A stretch of 64,000 nt of DNA, from NCBI GenBank assembly GCA_017999365.1, contig JAGNLW010000001.1:442239-506238 (forward strand). Direction: 5' to 3'. Made by a program: the position numbers and the translations under genes. Below are positions 34,810 to 43,792 of this stretch, piece by piece; positions within the stretch are counted from its first letter, which is position 1; each line of letters opens with the position of its first letter. Origin of the DNA: Candidatus Aminicenantota bacterium. Its GTDB lineage: Bacteria; Acidobacteriota; Aminicenantia; Aminicenantales; Saccharicenantaceae. A model generated the notes under the pieces. That model saw nothing but the letters and a program-made list of their open reading frames with translations, did no database searches and was not told the origin of the DNA.

Positions 34810-36537
34810 ATGATGAAAAAGAACTTTACGTTCGTGGCGCTCTGCGCGTGGTTCGTTCTATTCGCAGGGGCATCCGGCGCCCAGGACATCTTCGAGGCGA
34901 TAACCGCCGGGGACCTGGTCAAGGTCAGGGCCTTCGTCGAAGCCGATGCTCAGGCCCTCAAGACCAGGAACAATTATCAGCAGACACCGCTGATCGTCGC
35001 CATCCAAAAGAGGCGGCTCGAGGTCGCGGAGTACCTCCTTGCCCGCGGCGCGGACGTGAACGTGAAGGACAACTCCGGGTCGACTCCCCTGTCGTACGCC
35101 ATCGCGGGCGGGGTCTCCGCGATCGCCAAGACGCTCATCGACCGGAACGCCGACATCGATTCTCCCGCGATGTGGGACATGAAACCTCTTGCCTTCGCCC
35201 TCGAATTCGGCCGGAAGGACATCGCCGCGATGCTGTATGATAAAGGCGCGGCTGTTCCTGTCGAGCCCGGCCCGGAAGCCTACCAACTCTTCTTTTCCGC
35301 CTGTTCGAACGGCTTCGAACGCCTGGTGGACCTGATGCTCGAGAAGGGCTTCAAGATGGCCGATAACCAATACAGCCGGGGCCTGCCCCATCTGGCCGCG
35401 GCCGGAGGCTCCGCCGCGATCGTCGAAACGCTCATCCGGCTCGGCTTCGACATGGGCCGGAAGAACGAGATGGGCTGGACCCCGCTGCACGCGGCCGCGG
35501 AAAAGGGCCATACCAAGGTCGCGGCGATCCTGTTGTCCCATGGCGCGGATATCGACGACCGGACGCTCTCGGGCCTGAGCGCCTACGACATCGCCGCGTC
35601 TCTTCAGAAAACGGAGGTCGCCGATCTGCTGAAAGCCGAAGGGGCCGACGTCTCCGGCCGGAAATTCCCCCGCCTCGAGGGGCCGTATCTGGGGCAGCCC
35701 GAACCCGGCTCCGAGCCCCGGATGTTCGCCCTGGACATCGTGTCGACCCAGTACATGATCCACGGCAGCATCGTCTTCACTCCGGACGGCGGGGAAGCCT
35801 ACTGGTCGGGCACCTACCCCGCGGCCGACTCGGACAAGCTCCCCTATCAGATCCTCACGATGAAGCGGACGAACGGCGTTTGGGGGCCGCCCCGCCCGGC
35901 GCCCTTCGGCCTCGTCGGATATGGGGACGATTGCCCCTTCATCACTCCGGACGGAAAGAGGATCTTCTTCCTTTCCTCGAGGCCTCTCGAGCCGGGCGGG
36001 CCCAAGGCCGAGCGCGAGAACCTCTGGACGGCCGAACGGAAAGGAAGCGCATGGGGGGAGCCGCTCTATCTGGGGGACGAGATCAACTCCCTGTCCCTGC
36101 ATTGGCAGGTCTCCACCGACCGCGACGGGAACCTCTATTTCGGCGGCCAGGATCCCGAGGGGAAGACGATGGGCGACATCTTCGTCTCCCGGGTCGAGAA
36201 CGGGCGGTTCCTGAAACCGGAGAAGCTCGGTCCGGCCGTCTCGTCGGCCGACCACGAGCATTCGCCCACGATCGCCCCGGACGGCTCCTACATCATCTTT
36301 TCCCGGGCCTCCCAGCGGAGGGTCCAGCTGGGCCTCTTCATCAGCTTCCGGAAAAAGGACGGCGGATGGGGGGAGGCCATCTGCTTGAACGAGGCCATCG
36401 GCTGCCCGACGGCCTCCCAGTGCACCCATATGACCCCGGACGGGAAATATCTCTTCTATGTCTCATGGGGATTCGGGGAATGGGCCGCTTATTGGGTCAA
36501 GGCCGATCTCATCGACAGGCTGAGGCCCAAGGCCTGA
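34810..36537 (+). CDS. Ankyrin-repeat protein fused to a PD40/TolB-like propeller
   Basis: A 575-residue exported protein from the ATG at 34810 (GAGGGGG upstream; the longer frame from 34699 lacks a site). Signal peptide to about residue 23. Residues ~25-285 contain ankyrin repeats (QTPLIVAIQKRRLEVAEYLLARGADVNVKDN, GWTPLHAAAEKGHTKVAAILLSHGADIDDR). The C-terminal half is a PD40-type propeller (IVFTPDGGEAYWSG, CPFITPDGKRIFFLSS, SPTIAPDGSYIIFSR, CTHMTPDGKYLFYVSW). Both parts are protein-interaction folds, and no enzyme motif is present. The 3' end of this gene is duplicated as a remnant at 39484. Confidence 0.8.
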   Translation: MMKKNFTFVALCAWFVLFAGASGAQDIFEAITAGDLVKVRAFVEADAQALKTRNNYQQTPLIVAIQKRRLEVAEYLLARGADVNVKDNSGSTPLSYAIAGGVSAIAKTLIDRNADIDSPAMWDMKPLAFALEFGRKDIAAMLYDKGAAVPVEPGPEAYQLFFSACSNGFERLVDLMLEKGFKMADNQYSRGLPHLAAAGGSAAIVETLIRLGFDMGRKNEMGWTPLHAAAEKGHTKVAAILLSHGADIDDRTLSGLSAYDIAASLQKTEVADLLKAEGADVSGRKFPRLEGPYLGQPEPGSEPRMFALDIVSTQYMIHGSIVFTPDGGEAYWSGTYPAADSDKLPYQILTMKRTNGVWGPPRPAPFGLVGYGDDCPFITPDGKRIFFLSSRPLEPGGPKAERENLWTAERKGSAWGEPLYLGDEINSLSLHWQVSTDRDGNLYFGGQDPEGKTMGDIFVSRVENGRFLKPEKLGPAVSSADHEHSPTIAPDGSYIIFSRASQRRVQLGLFISFRKKDGGWGEAICLNEAIGCPTASQCTHMTPDGKYLFYVSWGFGEWAAYWVKADLIDRLRPKA

Positions 36538-36561
36538 CGGGGGCGGACAGCCGGAGAATAG

Positions 36562-36672
36562 GACTTCCGGAAGGCGATCCACAGGGTCCATCGGACCGAG
36601 GAGCACCCGTCCCACATCGAGTTCCGCGTCATCGGGGGCTCACGGGGATCCGTAGCGACGGGTATCCGATGA
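36562..36672 (+). pseudogene. Remnant of a CocE/NonD hydrolase C-terminus
   Basis: The frame reads DFRKAIHRVHRTEEHPSHIEFRVIG before drifting to a TGA. It matches, with few changes, the last residues of the CocE/NonD-like gene at 39588-40646 (DFKKATHRLHRTEEDPSHIEFRVIK). No start codon or upstream part survives. It shows that a CocE-like gene once followed the ankyrin-PD40 gene here. Confidence 0.75.
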
Positions 36673-36714
36673 CGGCCGTCGCGGGATCTGAGGACCGATC
36701 CCGTGTCTTAGGGC

Positions 36715-39384
36715 TCAGTTCGTCAGTCGGCGCCAGGCCAGTCCCTTGTTGACCTGGGCGATGTTCCCCCGGACGGTCACGACCGCGTAATCGTAGACCC
36801 AGATGACGGCGCCCGTCCGGGGATCGACCCCGTTCCTGGCGCTCATGGAGTACGTTCCGGGGCCTATTCGCGTGGCGCGGAACACGACTTGGCCGAGCAG
36901 TTCCTTGTAGAACCTGAGCTTTTTCGCCGTCAGCAGTTGTGTCAGCGTGCCCTCATAATCGTTGCCGCCGACCCTCCGGAAATCGACGATCATATCGCTC
37001 GACGTGTCCCAGGAGCCTTCGAGCTCCGTCGACTCCTCGACGGGGCTGACGGGATCCCGCGCGATCTCCGGCTTGACGGGCGGCCTTTCCGGTTCTGTGG
37101 GCGGAGCCGTCCCGGCCGGCGGCGCCGCCGGGGGCGGTTCGGCCGGAGGCTCGTCCCCCGGCGTCCGCTCGACGACCAGCACCCGGTTCGTGGCCAGGTT
37201 CTGGTTGAGGACGTTGGCGATCCGGCAGGAAACCAGGACCAGACCGGCGGCGACGGGCGTCAGCGTCGCCTCGGGGCCCGCCGCGGACATCAGGACGACC
37301 TCGCCCGCCGGCCAGTCCTCCTTGTCCTGACTGACGAGATCCCAAACGAAGTGGGCCTGGTCGAGAGGGATCTCGAGCTTGTCCCTGCCGTTGGGGGGAT
37401 CGTAGAAGGAGACCGACGCCCTGAGCTTGATAGATTGGCCGACCGTGACGCGGGGGTTCTGCGGCTCGATGTCGATGCTGGCGAAGCAATCGAGAGGCGC
37501 GGGAGGCGCCGGATAGGTGACGGGACGATGGACGGCGACTTTGAACATGACCCCCGAGCCGGGAAGAACGAGCGTGCCCGGAGCGGGAGACTGCTCCACC
37601 GCCGTCCCTTCCGGAACGGAATCGTCGACCTGCACGTGCCAGAACGGCTCCTTGGCGGACAGCCCGGCGGCCCTGATCATCCGGATGGCCTCTTGCAAGG
37701 GAACGGCCGGCCTGGTGATATCGGGGACCTTGACCTTGAAGCGGCCCCAGAACGACACGGCGACGGTATCGCCGGCGGCGACGACGGTCCGGGGCGAAGG
37801 CGACTGCTCCTTGACCGCGAACTGCTGATCGGGCGTTTCGGCGACCCCGGCGTCTTCGCGGGGCGCGAGGACGAGGCCGTTCCTGCTCATGTAATCCACG
37901 ACCTCGATCCGTGTCCAGCCGGTCATGTCCGGCAGGACCCGGCCTTCGATGCGGACGTCGCGAAGCGGCACCTCCCGGATGGCCTCCTCCGCGTCGGGCA
38001 GCGGATACCGGCCGGTGACCGTGAGCCGGACCGTCCCGGCGCCGTCGTACACGATCCGGTCGCCGTGGATCCCCGGGTCGGCGATGCGGACCTTGCCCGA
38101 GAGAGGGATCCATTCGCTCGCCCGACTGAGGGGAATCTTCGGGACCCGGCCCTCACCCTTCTGGTCCCGGCTGCCCGGGATCTCGTAGGCCAATCTAACG
38201 TCCGTCGCGTCCGCTTCGGGCTCCAGGTTCCGGACGACGGCGTGGAGCTGGTAGACGTCCCGCTCGCCGGCCAGCTTGACCAGCTTGAGGTCCTCGGGAA
38301 GCACGACCAGGGCGCTGAATGCCTGTCGCCAGAGCGTGTACGTGGCCTGGATGGCCCTCCACCAATCGTCATAGGGGACTTCGACCCGCCCCTCGGCCCG
38401 CAGTTCGGGAGGGAAGAGAGCCCCCCCGGTGACGGTGTATTTCGACTGGGTCGCTCGGGCGACCAGGCGGGTGAACACTTCGGCGGATACGCCCCTCTTC
38501 CAGACGGGACTCACGAGTCCGGTCGCGAGCAAGGCGTCCCAGCGGGCGCCGTGGCTCAGGACGTCCTTCATGTAGGCGACCTCGACCGCCGCCTCATACT
38601 GGAAGTGGCCGCTGTTCTTGACATCCGCGGGCCAGGCTCCGTCGTAATAATTGGGATCGAACCAGTCGGCCTTGCCGTCATCCGCGAAAGCCGCGGCCGC
38701 GTGACCGACCACGTCATCCCACATGTCCTCCGTGAACACGCGGAACGGGCCGGCGATCATCCGCCTCTTGACCGCGTCGTTCCGGTAGAGGCGGATCGGA
38801 TCGGGGCCGGCGGTCGGCGGGACGGGCATGCCGACGACGTGGAAGGCGCAGGTCATGTCTTGGATGAAGTGGGCCAGGTAAGCCGCTTCGTGGGCGCCGT
38901 CGGACGGCGAGGGCCCGGTCCCCCGCCGGGCGCTCGGGGCCATCGCCCCTCCCTCGAGTCCCTGCGACATCAGTAGGTTCTTCAGCCCCAGAAGATATTC
39001 GGCCACTTTTTTCGGGGTCAGCCCGTTGCCCGATCCCGGCTCATATTCCAGATTGGGATTGTACCAATGCCATGAGTAGAGGGAATTGCCGGGATTGTCC
39101 GGGCCGAGTCCGTTCTGCCCTTGGTCGATGGAGCCGTGAAGAACGATCGCCGCGAGGTCCGGGAAGCGGACGTATCCGGCCCGTATGACGGGGTGCTCGG
39201 CGAGGAGCTGATAGGCCTTCTGGCTCAAGAACTGGTGGGTGGCGAAGGCCACGGTCTCCAGCCGGATGAGCCCCATATCGGAGGCGCCGACGGTCGATGA
39301 CCAGCCGCGGGCCGTCCCCCGGGTGACCGTCAGCGAACAGGCGATGAAGGCCAGCACGACGCCGAAGCGCGCTATTTTTTGCAC
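36715..39384 (-). CDS. Zinc-dependent phospholipase C-like protein with PASTA repeats
   Basis: An 889-residue secreted protein; GTG start with GAGGAGGAAA upstream. After the signal peptide the mature protein begins at Trp (ARG|WSST), as in zinc-dependent phospholipases C, where that Trp is a zinc ligand. Further ligand-type segments: FATHQFLSQKAYQLL, AIVLHGSID, and HEAAYLAHFIQDMTCAFHVVG. The mid-part is beta-sandwich-like; two PASTA domains (about 480-620) begin VLPDMTGWTRIEVVDYMSRNG and VPDITRPAVPLQEAIRMIRAAG. A Pro-rich linker precedes a C-terminal ~90-residue domain. Predicted to hydrolyse phospholipids at or outside the envelope; PASTA suggests cell-wall binding. Confidence 0.72.
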   Translation of the reverse strand: MQKIARFGVVLAFIACSLTVTRGTARGWSSTVGASDMGLIRLETVAFATHQFLSQKAYQLLAEHPVIRAGYVRFPDLAAIVLHGSIDQGQNGLGPDNPGNSLYSWHWYNPNLEYEPGSGNGLTPKKVAEYLLGLKNLLMSQGLEGGAMAPSARRGTGPSPSDGAHEAAYLAHFIQDMTCAFHVVGMPVPPTAGPDPIRLYRNDAVKRRMIAGPFRVFTEDMWDDVVGHAAAAFADDGKADWFDPNYYDGAWPADVKNSGHFQYEAAVEVAYMKDVLSHGARWDALLATGLVSPVWKRGVSAEVFTRLVARATQSKYTVTGGALFPPELRAEGRVEVPYDDWWRAIQATYTLWRQAFSALVVLPEDLKLVKLAGERDVYQLHAVVRNLEPEADATDVRLAYEIPGSRDQKGEGRVPKIPLSRASEWIPLSGKVRIADPGIHGDRIVYDGAGTVRLTVTGRYPLPDAEEAIREVPLRDVRIEGRVLPDMTGWTRIEVVDYMSRNGLVLAPREDAGVAETPDQQFAVKEQSPSPRTVVAAGDTVAVSFWGRFKVKVPDITRPAVPLQEAIRMIRAAGLSAKEPFWHVQVDDSVPEGTAVEQSPAPGTLVLPGSGVMFKVAVHRPVTYPAPPAPLDCFASIDIEPQNPRVTVGQSIKLRASVSFYDPPNGRDKLEIPLDQAHFVWDLVSQDKEDWPAGEVVLMSAAGPEATLTPVAAGLVLVSCRIANVLNQNLATNRVLVVERTPGDEPPAEPPPAAPPAGTAPPTEPERPPVKPEIARDPVSPVEESTELEGSWDTSSDMIVDFRRVGGNDYEGTLTQLLTAKKLRFYKELLGQVVFRATRIGPGTYSMSARNGVDPRTGAVIWVYDYAVVTVRGNIAQVNKGLAWRRLTN

Positions 39385-39483
39385 CGGCTTTCCTCCTCTC
39401 CCGTTCCCCGGGAGAATCCCGTCGCCCGCCCATTCTGTCAGCGGCTTTTGGGATAATCAAGCTCTTTTTTAGCTGAATCCCAA

Positions 39484-39513
39484 TTCATCGCCAAGCTGAG
39501 GCCCAAGGACTGA
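39484..39513 (+). pseudogene. Duplicated 3' tail of an ankyrin-PD40 gene
   Basis: The frame reads FIAKLRPKD-stop, and the DNA from 39487 to 39526 nearly repeats that at the end of the ankyrin-PD40 gene and beyond its stop (36517-36550). As at the first site, it lies directly upstream of CocE-type sequence. Confidence 0.6.
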
Positions 39514-39587
39514 CGGGGGCGGACAGGGAACCCTCCCTTCTTCCGGCGCGTCTCTTGAGTTGTATCCGCCGTTCAGGGAGGTCTCTC

Positions 39588-40646
39588 ATGCCGCCTCGAT
39601 CCCGCCTCATTCCCGGCAGCCTCGTCGCGTTCCTAGCCCTGTTAGTCATCATCCCCGGACCGGCCTTCCTCCAGGTCGCTCCCGTCGACTGCGCCGCGAA
39701 ATACCCCGGCATCGAGGGCCTCTACGAAGTCCGCCTCCCGGGCGGCAAGACGACCGTCATGCAGGTCTATTTCAAGGACGGCGCGCTGCGGACCGTCGAT
39801 TCGGGGGACGCCACGTCGACGAAATTCGACCCCGTCGACGGCGCGGCGCTCCGGTTCGCCCGCACATCTTCCGACAAAGGCGAGTTCCTCCTCGAGTTCC
39901 TCGCGGACGGTGAGGGGCGTTTCACGAAGTTCAGGGTCGTCAACGCCTCCCAGAAATTGGATGTGACCGGAACGAAGTCGGCCGCATTCGACGACGCCAA
40001 GGCCGACCCGGCCTCGCCGAGCGACTGCCGCGGGTATTTCGAGCGGCACTACCGGAAGACGGAAGCCATGGTCCCGATGAGGGACGGCGTCCGGCTCTAC
40101 ACCCAGGTCTACAGCCCCATCGACCGGTCCGAGCGACACCCCGTCATCCTCGTCAGGACGCCCTACGGCCTCTCGCCCTACGGGCCGGAGTTCACGGGTT
40201 TCACGATGCCCTCCCTCCTGTTCCTGAAGGAAGGCTATATCATCGTCTTCCAGGAGCTCCGGGGCACGCTCAAGTCCGAAGGGACGTTCGTCTATTTCCG
40301 TCCCTCCAACGGGGATAAAACGACGCCCGCCGACGTCGATGAAAGCGGCGACATCTTCCGCGGCAAGTTCCGGACGAGCTTCGAGAAACCGGAGCCCTTC
40401 GTTCCCGGCCGGGTGGCCAAGGTGGCCTTCGAGCTGCCCGATGTCCAGCACGCCTTCCGAAAGGGGCACCGGATCATGGTCCAGGTCCAGAGCTCCTGGT
40501 TTCCGCTCTTCGACCGGAATCCCCAAACATTCTGCGACATCCGGGCGGCCGAGGAGAAGGACTTCAAAAAAGCGACTCACCGGCTCCACCGGACGGAGGA
40601 GGACCCGTCACACATCGAGTTCCGCGTCATCAAGAAAGACCTATGA
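39588..40646 (+). CDS. CocE/NonD family hydrolase lacking its catalytic core (internal deletion)
   Basis: A 352-residue protein from the ATG at 39588 (GGGAGGT upstream). Signal peptide, then an N-terminal beta domain (IEGLYEVRLPGGKTTVMQVYFKDGALR). The CocE-type fold starts at RKTEAMVPMRDGVRLYTQVYSP and proceeds to GYIIVFQELRGTLKSEGTF. The sequence then jumps within VDESGDIFRGKFRTSFEKPEPFVPG to the C-terminal jelly-roll (HRIMVQVQSSWFPLFDRNPQTFCDI). Roughly 300-400 residues, including the GxSxxG nucleophile and the Asp and His of the triad, are missing although the frame stays open. It cannot be an active acyl hydrolase as written; a decaying gene or assembly collapse is likely. Confidence 0.75.
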   Translation: MPPRSRLIPGSLVAFLALLVIIPGPAFLQVAPVDCAAKYPGIEGLYEVRLPGGKTTVMQVYFKDGALRTVDSGDATSTKFDPVDGAALRFARTSSDKGEFLLEFLADGEGRFTKFRVVNASQKLDVTGTKSAAFDDAKADPASPSDCRGYFERHYRKTEAMVPMRDGVRLYTQVYSPIDRSERHPVILVRTPYGLSPYGPEFTGFTMPSLLFLKEGYIIVFQELRGTLKSEGTFVYFRPSNGDKTTPADVDESGDIFRGKFRTSFEKPEPFVPGRVAKVAFELPDVQHAFRKGHRIMVQVQSSWFPLFDRNPQTFCDIRAAEEKDFKKATHRLHRTEEDPSHIEFRVIKKDL

Positions 40647-40738
40647 CGAGCCCGGGTGGCCGGGGCCGGGCGCAACATATTCCTTCGCCCAAGCGTATTT
40701 TTCATTGCTGGCTTCTCCCAGCGCGAAAGGAGATCCCT

Positions 40739-41149
40739 ATGAAGAAAGACGGATCCGCACGTGTTTTTGCGCTTTTGACGGCCGGGCTGTGCGCCCTGGC
40801 CCTGGCCTCCGGTCCGGCCATGGCCGGCCAGTCCGGCGCCGACGAGGCCCTGGCCAAGAAGTACGCCCCGATCCTCGGGGGCTATGAGCTCGATCTGTCG
40901 GCCGTGGGCGGGGACCTCCATCCCACCGACGTCGTCGTCAAAGACGGAAAGCTGTGGATAGACGACGGGGACGGCCGTCCGGCGGAGATCAAGCCGGTCG
41001 GCGATTCGGGCTTGGATTTCGAAGGCCAGGACGAATTCAACGGCTTCGTCAAGGTCACCTTCATCAAGAACGATCAAGGCGCCGTGATCAAGATGCACCT
41101 GGTCATGCCGGACAATGGCCTGGACGTTTTCGGGAACAAAGTGAAATAG
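40739..41149 (+). CDS. Small secreted beta-rich protein of unknown function
   Basis: A 136-residue protein from the ATG at 40739, which has GAAAGGAG upstream; the longer frame from 40643 is not supported. Signal peptide MKKDGSARVFALLTAGLCALALASGPAMAG. The mature ~100 residues (YELDLSAVGGDLHPTDVVVKDGKLWIDDGDGRPAEIKP...FVKVTFIKNDQGAVIKMHLVMPDNGL) have the alternating strand pattern of DUF3471-like or lipocalin-like small sandwiches. No catalytic motif; function unknown. Confidence 0.65.
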   Translation: MKKDGSARVFALLTAGLCALALASGPAMAGQSGADEALAKKYAPILGGYELDLSAVGGDLHPTDVVVKDGKLWIDDGDGRPAEIKPVGDSGLDFEGQDEFNGFVKVTFIKNDQGAVIKMHLVMPDNGLDVFGNKVK

Positions 41150-41228
41150 GACCCTCGCCCGTTCGATTGACGGGGCTCCGGACACACGCGAGCGGGATCA
41201 TACCTTACGGGGAATTGGGGAGCGCCGG

Positions 41229-42572
41229 TCAGTTCGGCTTCCCCTCCCCCTCTTTCCCGCGGAAAGCCAACGGCGACCGAAGCTGCTGGATCAAGGCGTA
41301 ATCGACCGCCTCGCGGCCCTTGAAATAGGCGACAACCTCGGCCCGGTTCTGCTTCTCGGCCACAGCCAGGGGTGTCAGCCCTTCTTTATTAAGGGCGCCG
41401 GGATCGGCCCCGAACGCGACGAGCTGGCTGACCACCCCGAGCTGGCCCCAGAAAGCGGCCGCATGGAGAGGCGTGTCGCCCGCGGTGTTCCGGGCTCCGA
41501 TGTCGGCGCCCATGGTCAGCAGAAGGTCAACGACGGACCCGTGCCCGAATCCCGCCGCCAGGTGCAGCGGGGTTGCCCCGGCGTTGTCATGGGCGTTGAT
41601 GTCGGCGCCCTCGGCGATGAGCGCGCCGGCTTCGTCGCGCCGTCCCGCCACCGCGGCGGCGTGGAGCCGGGTCCGGCCCTGGGCGTCGCGGGCGTCGATG
41701 GCGCCGGACCCCTCCCCCGCCTTGGGCGAAAGCTCGTAGACATATTCCACCGTGCCCCATTCCGCCAGATCCCCGGTCCAGGGCCGGCGATTGCCGCCGA
41801 CGGGCGCGCCCCAGGCCGTCTCCCAAGCGACGGTCTCCCGGATCCGCGGCGGCGTGGCCGGCACGATCTCGCCGGCGACCCGGTAGTCGAAGCGGACGAC
41901 GTAACCGCCCGTCGTGTCCATGTAATGGGAATAGGCGTATTCGTAGGTCCGGCCGGAGACCGCGACCGGCTCCCAGGCCCGCGGCAGGAGCGGATGGGAC
42001 TTGGGATGATAGCGGTCGCCGGGATACCAGGGATTCTCGACCTCGAGCCCGCCGCCGGCCGCGGGCCGGAAGCTCTCGAGCCCGCCCGGCCAGCCGAGCG
42101 GCTCCCCTTCGACGACGGTCCGCTCGATCGTCTTCCGGGCGTAGCGTCCCGCCGCCAGCCCTCCGAAGATGCGGGCGGCCTCGGCGTCGAGGTCGCGCTC
42201 CCTCTCCATTTCCCCGACCAAGACCTTGACGCGGGCCGCGTCGGGGGCCTGCGGGGCGAGCTCCAGATAGCGCCCGAAGCTGAGGGCCGCGTCGCCAAAG
42301 CGTCCGGCCGCCCTCTGGACCAGGCCGAGGCCGCGGACGGCGCCCGGCCAGCCCGGGGCCAGTCGGACCGCCGCCTCGAACTCCCGCAGGGCTGCCGGGT
42401 AATCGGCGCTCGACCTGGCCGCTTCGACCGCGGCCACCCCGGCCTCGTAGTGCCGGCGAGCCTCGGCCGGCACGTCCTGGACTGATGCGAACCCGGACAC
42501 GAGTCCCAGCCCGAACGCGAACCCAAGGGCCGTCGTCAGGGCCCTTCCGGCCGTGCTCACGGCGCTCTTCAA
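41229..42572 (-). CDS. TPR and ankyrin-repeat secreted protein
   Basis: A 447-residue protein. I place the start at the TTG at 42572, which overlaps the upstream stop (TTGA) and has GGAGG six nt before it; the frame remains open far upstream but only as a shadow of the preceding gene. Signal peptide (ALTTALGFAFGLGLVSGFASV). TPR-like residues ~35-120 (YEAGVAAVEAARSSADYPAALREFEAAVRLAPGWPGAV). A middle beta domain contains YAYSHYMDTTGGYVVRFDYRV. C-terminal ankyrin repeats (RTRLHAAAVAGRRDEAGALIAEGADINAHDN, ATPLHLAAGFGHGSVVDLLLTMGADI). Translationally coupled to the papain-like hydrolase, suggesting the two work together. Confidence 0.72.
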   Translation of the reverse strand: MKSAVSTAGRALTTALGFAFGLGLVSGFASVQDVPAEARRHYEAGVAAVEAARSSADYPAALREFEAAVRLAPGWPGAVRGLGLVQRAAGRFGDAALSFGRYLELAPQAPDAARVKVLVGEMERERDLDAEAARIFGGLAAGRYARKTIERTVVEGEPLGWPGGLESFRPAAGGGLEVENPWYPGDRYHPKSHPLLPRAWEPVAVSGRTYEYAYSHYMDTTGGYVVRFDYRVAGEIVPATPPRIRETVAWETAWGAPVGGNRRPWTGDLAEWGTVEYVYELSPKAGEGSGAIDARDAQGRTRLHAAAVAGRRDEAGALIAEGADINAHDNAGATPLHLAAGFGHGSVVDLLLTMGADIGARNTAGDTPLHAAAFWGQLGVVSQLVAFGADPGALNKEGLTPLAVAEKQNRAEVVAYFKGREAVDYALIQQLRSPLAFRGKEGEGKPN

Positions 42573-43792
42573 GGCCGGCCTCCGTTCCGCTCCCCCAGGC
42601 GTTCGAGCGGCACGATCAGGAAATTCGTCGAGTCCACGTAGAAATCGGACGGCCCGTAAGTGACATCGGCCACGAACTTCTTGATCCTCGACGACGTCCC
42701 CGGGATGGCCATGCCCGCCCTCACGAGGGCCCAGCGCACGGTCTCCGAGCAGACCATGTCGTTGTCGCCGTAGGGCCCGTAATCGGTCGTATCGATCCAA
42801 TTGTCGCCGCGGGCGGCGAACTCCTTCAGGCTCTTGATGCCGGTCTCGCGGGCGGCCTTCCAGAGGAGATCGGCGTCGAAGGCCGAGATCGGCCGGGCCA
42901 CGTCCATCTTCAGGCCGGCGTACTCGGCCTCGATCTGGGCCTCGGTCTTGACGCGCGTCCCCTGGCCGGGCATGTTGTCGAGGAAGAGCTTGACCCCGTC
43001 GACCTCCTTGACGAACAGGAACGTGTGCGAGGCCCGGGGCCGCAGGCTCCAGGTAAGGGCCTTGTCGAGGATGATGATCCAACCCGCCTTATAAAAGTCG
43101 AGCGAGGTCATGTCGTCCGGCTGGCGGACGAGGAGTACGTCGCCGACCCGGAGGTCGTCGAACCGCTTGGCCAGGGGCGCCACCTGGCCCGCCTTGAGCT
43201 TGAACGACCGGACGACGGCCGGGGCGTCGGCCCCGCGGGGCCCGATCGTTCCCTCGATGTCCCTCAGGATTCCTTCCTTGACGGCGGGCGCGCCCGAGGC
43301 CAGCTCGCGGGCGGCCGTCTCGACCCTGGCCCTGACGGCCGGCGGGTGCGCACCGATGCTCGCGACAATCGCGGGGACCGAGTCCCCGGGGACGGGCTCG
43401 AAGCGGCCCAAGACCTCGAGCTCCCGCAGGAGCTCCCGTTTCTCCTTCTCGAAGTCCGGCGCGGACGGCCGGGCAGGGCGGTCCGGGCGGGGGCCGGGCT
43501 TGCCCCCCGCCGGGGAGACCTTCGTCTTGACGGCGGCCGGCGCCGCGGGCTTGCACGCCGGCGGCCGGTTCTGGTCCGGGCACGAACAGACGTACTCGAC
43601 GCCGCCCCTGACCATGATGACCGCGGTGCGGTCGCTGTTCCATCTGGCGTTCAAGCTCTTGTCCCGCACCCAGACCTCGAGCGTCTCCCGGCACATGGCC
43701 TGGGGAATCTGGGCGTAGATAAGGATGGGCAGGAGCAACGAGAGGGCGAACGACAGGAACGGGAGGGCGAACGCGGCCCGGGCAGGCTTCAT
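42569..43792 (-). CDS. Permuted papain-like (YiiX/NlpC-P60-type) cysteine hydrolase
   Basis: A 407-residue exported protein from the ATG at 43792 (GAGGAGT upstream). Signal peptide (FALPFLSFALSLLLPILIYAQ). The central region is Pro/Lys-rich with a helical segment. The C-terminal ~200 residues match permuted NlpC/P60-like amidases: RVGDVLLVRQPDD, the catalytic His in ASHTFLFVKEVDG, and the catalytic Cys in NDMVCSETVRWALVRAG. Such enzymes cleave peptide or fatty-acyl amides, often in the cell wall. The downstream TPR-ankyrin gene overlaps by 4 nt. Confidence 0.75.
   Translation of the reverse strand: MKPARAAFALPFLSFALSLLLPILIYAQIPQAMCRETLEVWVRDKSLNARWNSDRTAVIMVRGGVEYVCSCPDQNRPPACKPAAPAAVKTKVSPAGGKPGPRPDRPARPSAPDFEKEKRELLRELEVLGRFEPVPGDSVPAIVASIGAHPPAVRARVETAARELASGAPAVKEGILRDIEGTIGPRGADAPAVVRSFKLKAGQVAPLAKRFDDLRVGDVLLVRQPDDMTSLDFYKAGWIIILDKALTWSLRPRASHTFLFVKEVDGVKLFLDNMPGQGTRVKTEAQIEAEYAGLKMDVARPISAFDADLLWKAARETGIKSLKEFAARGDNWIDTTDYGPYGDNDMVCSETVRWALVRAGMAIPGTSSRIKKFVADVTYGPSDFYVDSTNFLIVPLERLGERNGGRP

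Noticed and set aside
32021..34813. 930-codon plus-strand open frame
   Set aside because: Shadow of the tldE-tldD operon on the opposite strand.
41229..43082. 617-residue version of the TPR-ankyrin protein
   Set aside because: The first ~170 residues are a frame shadow of the papain-like hydrolase; the TTG at 42572 with its GGAGG site is the likely start.
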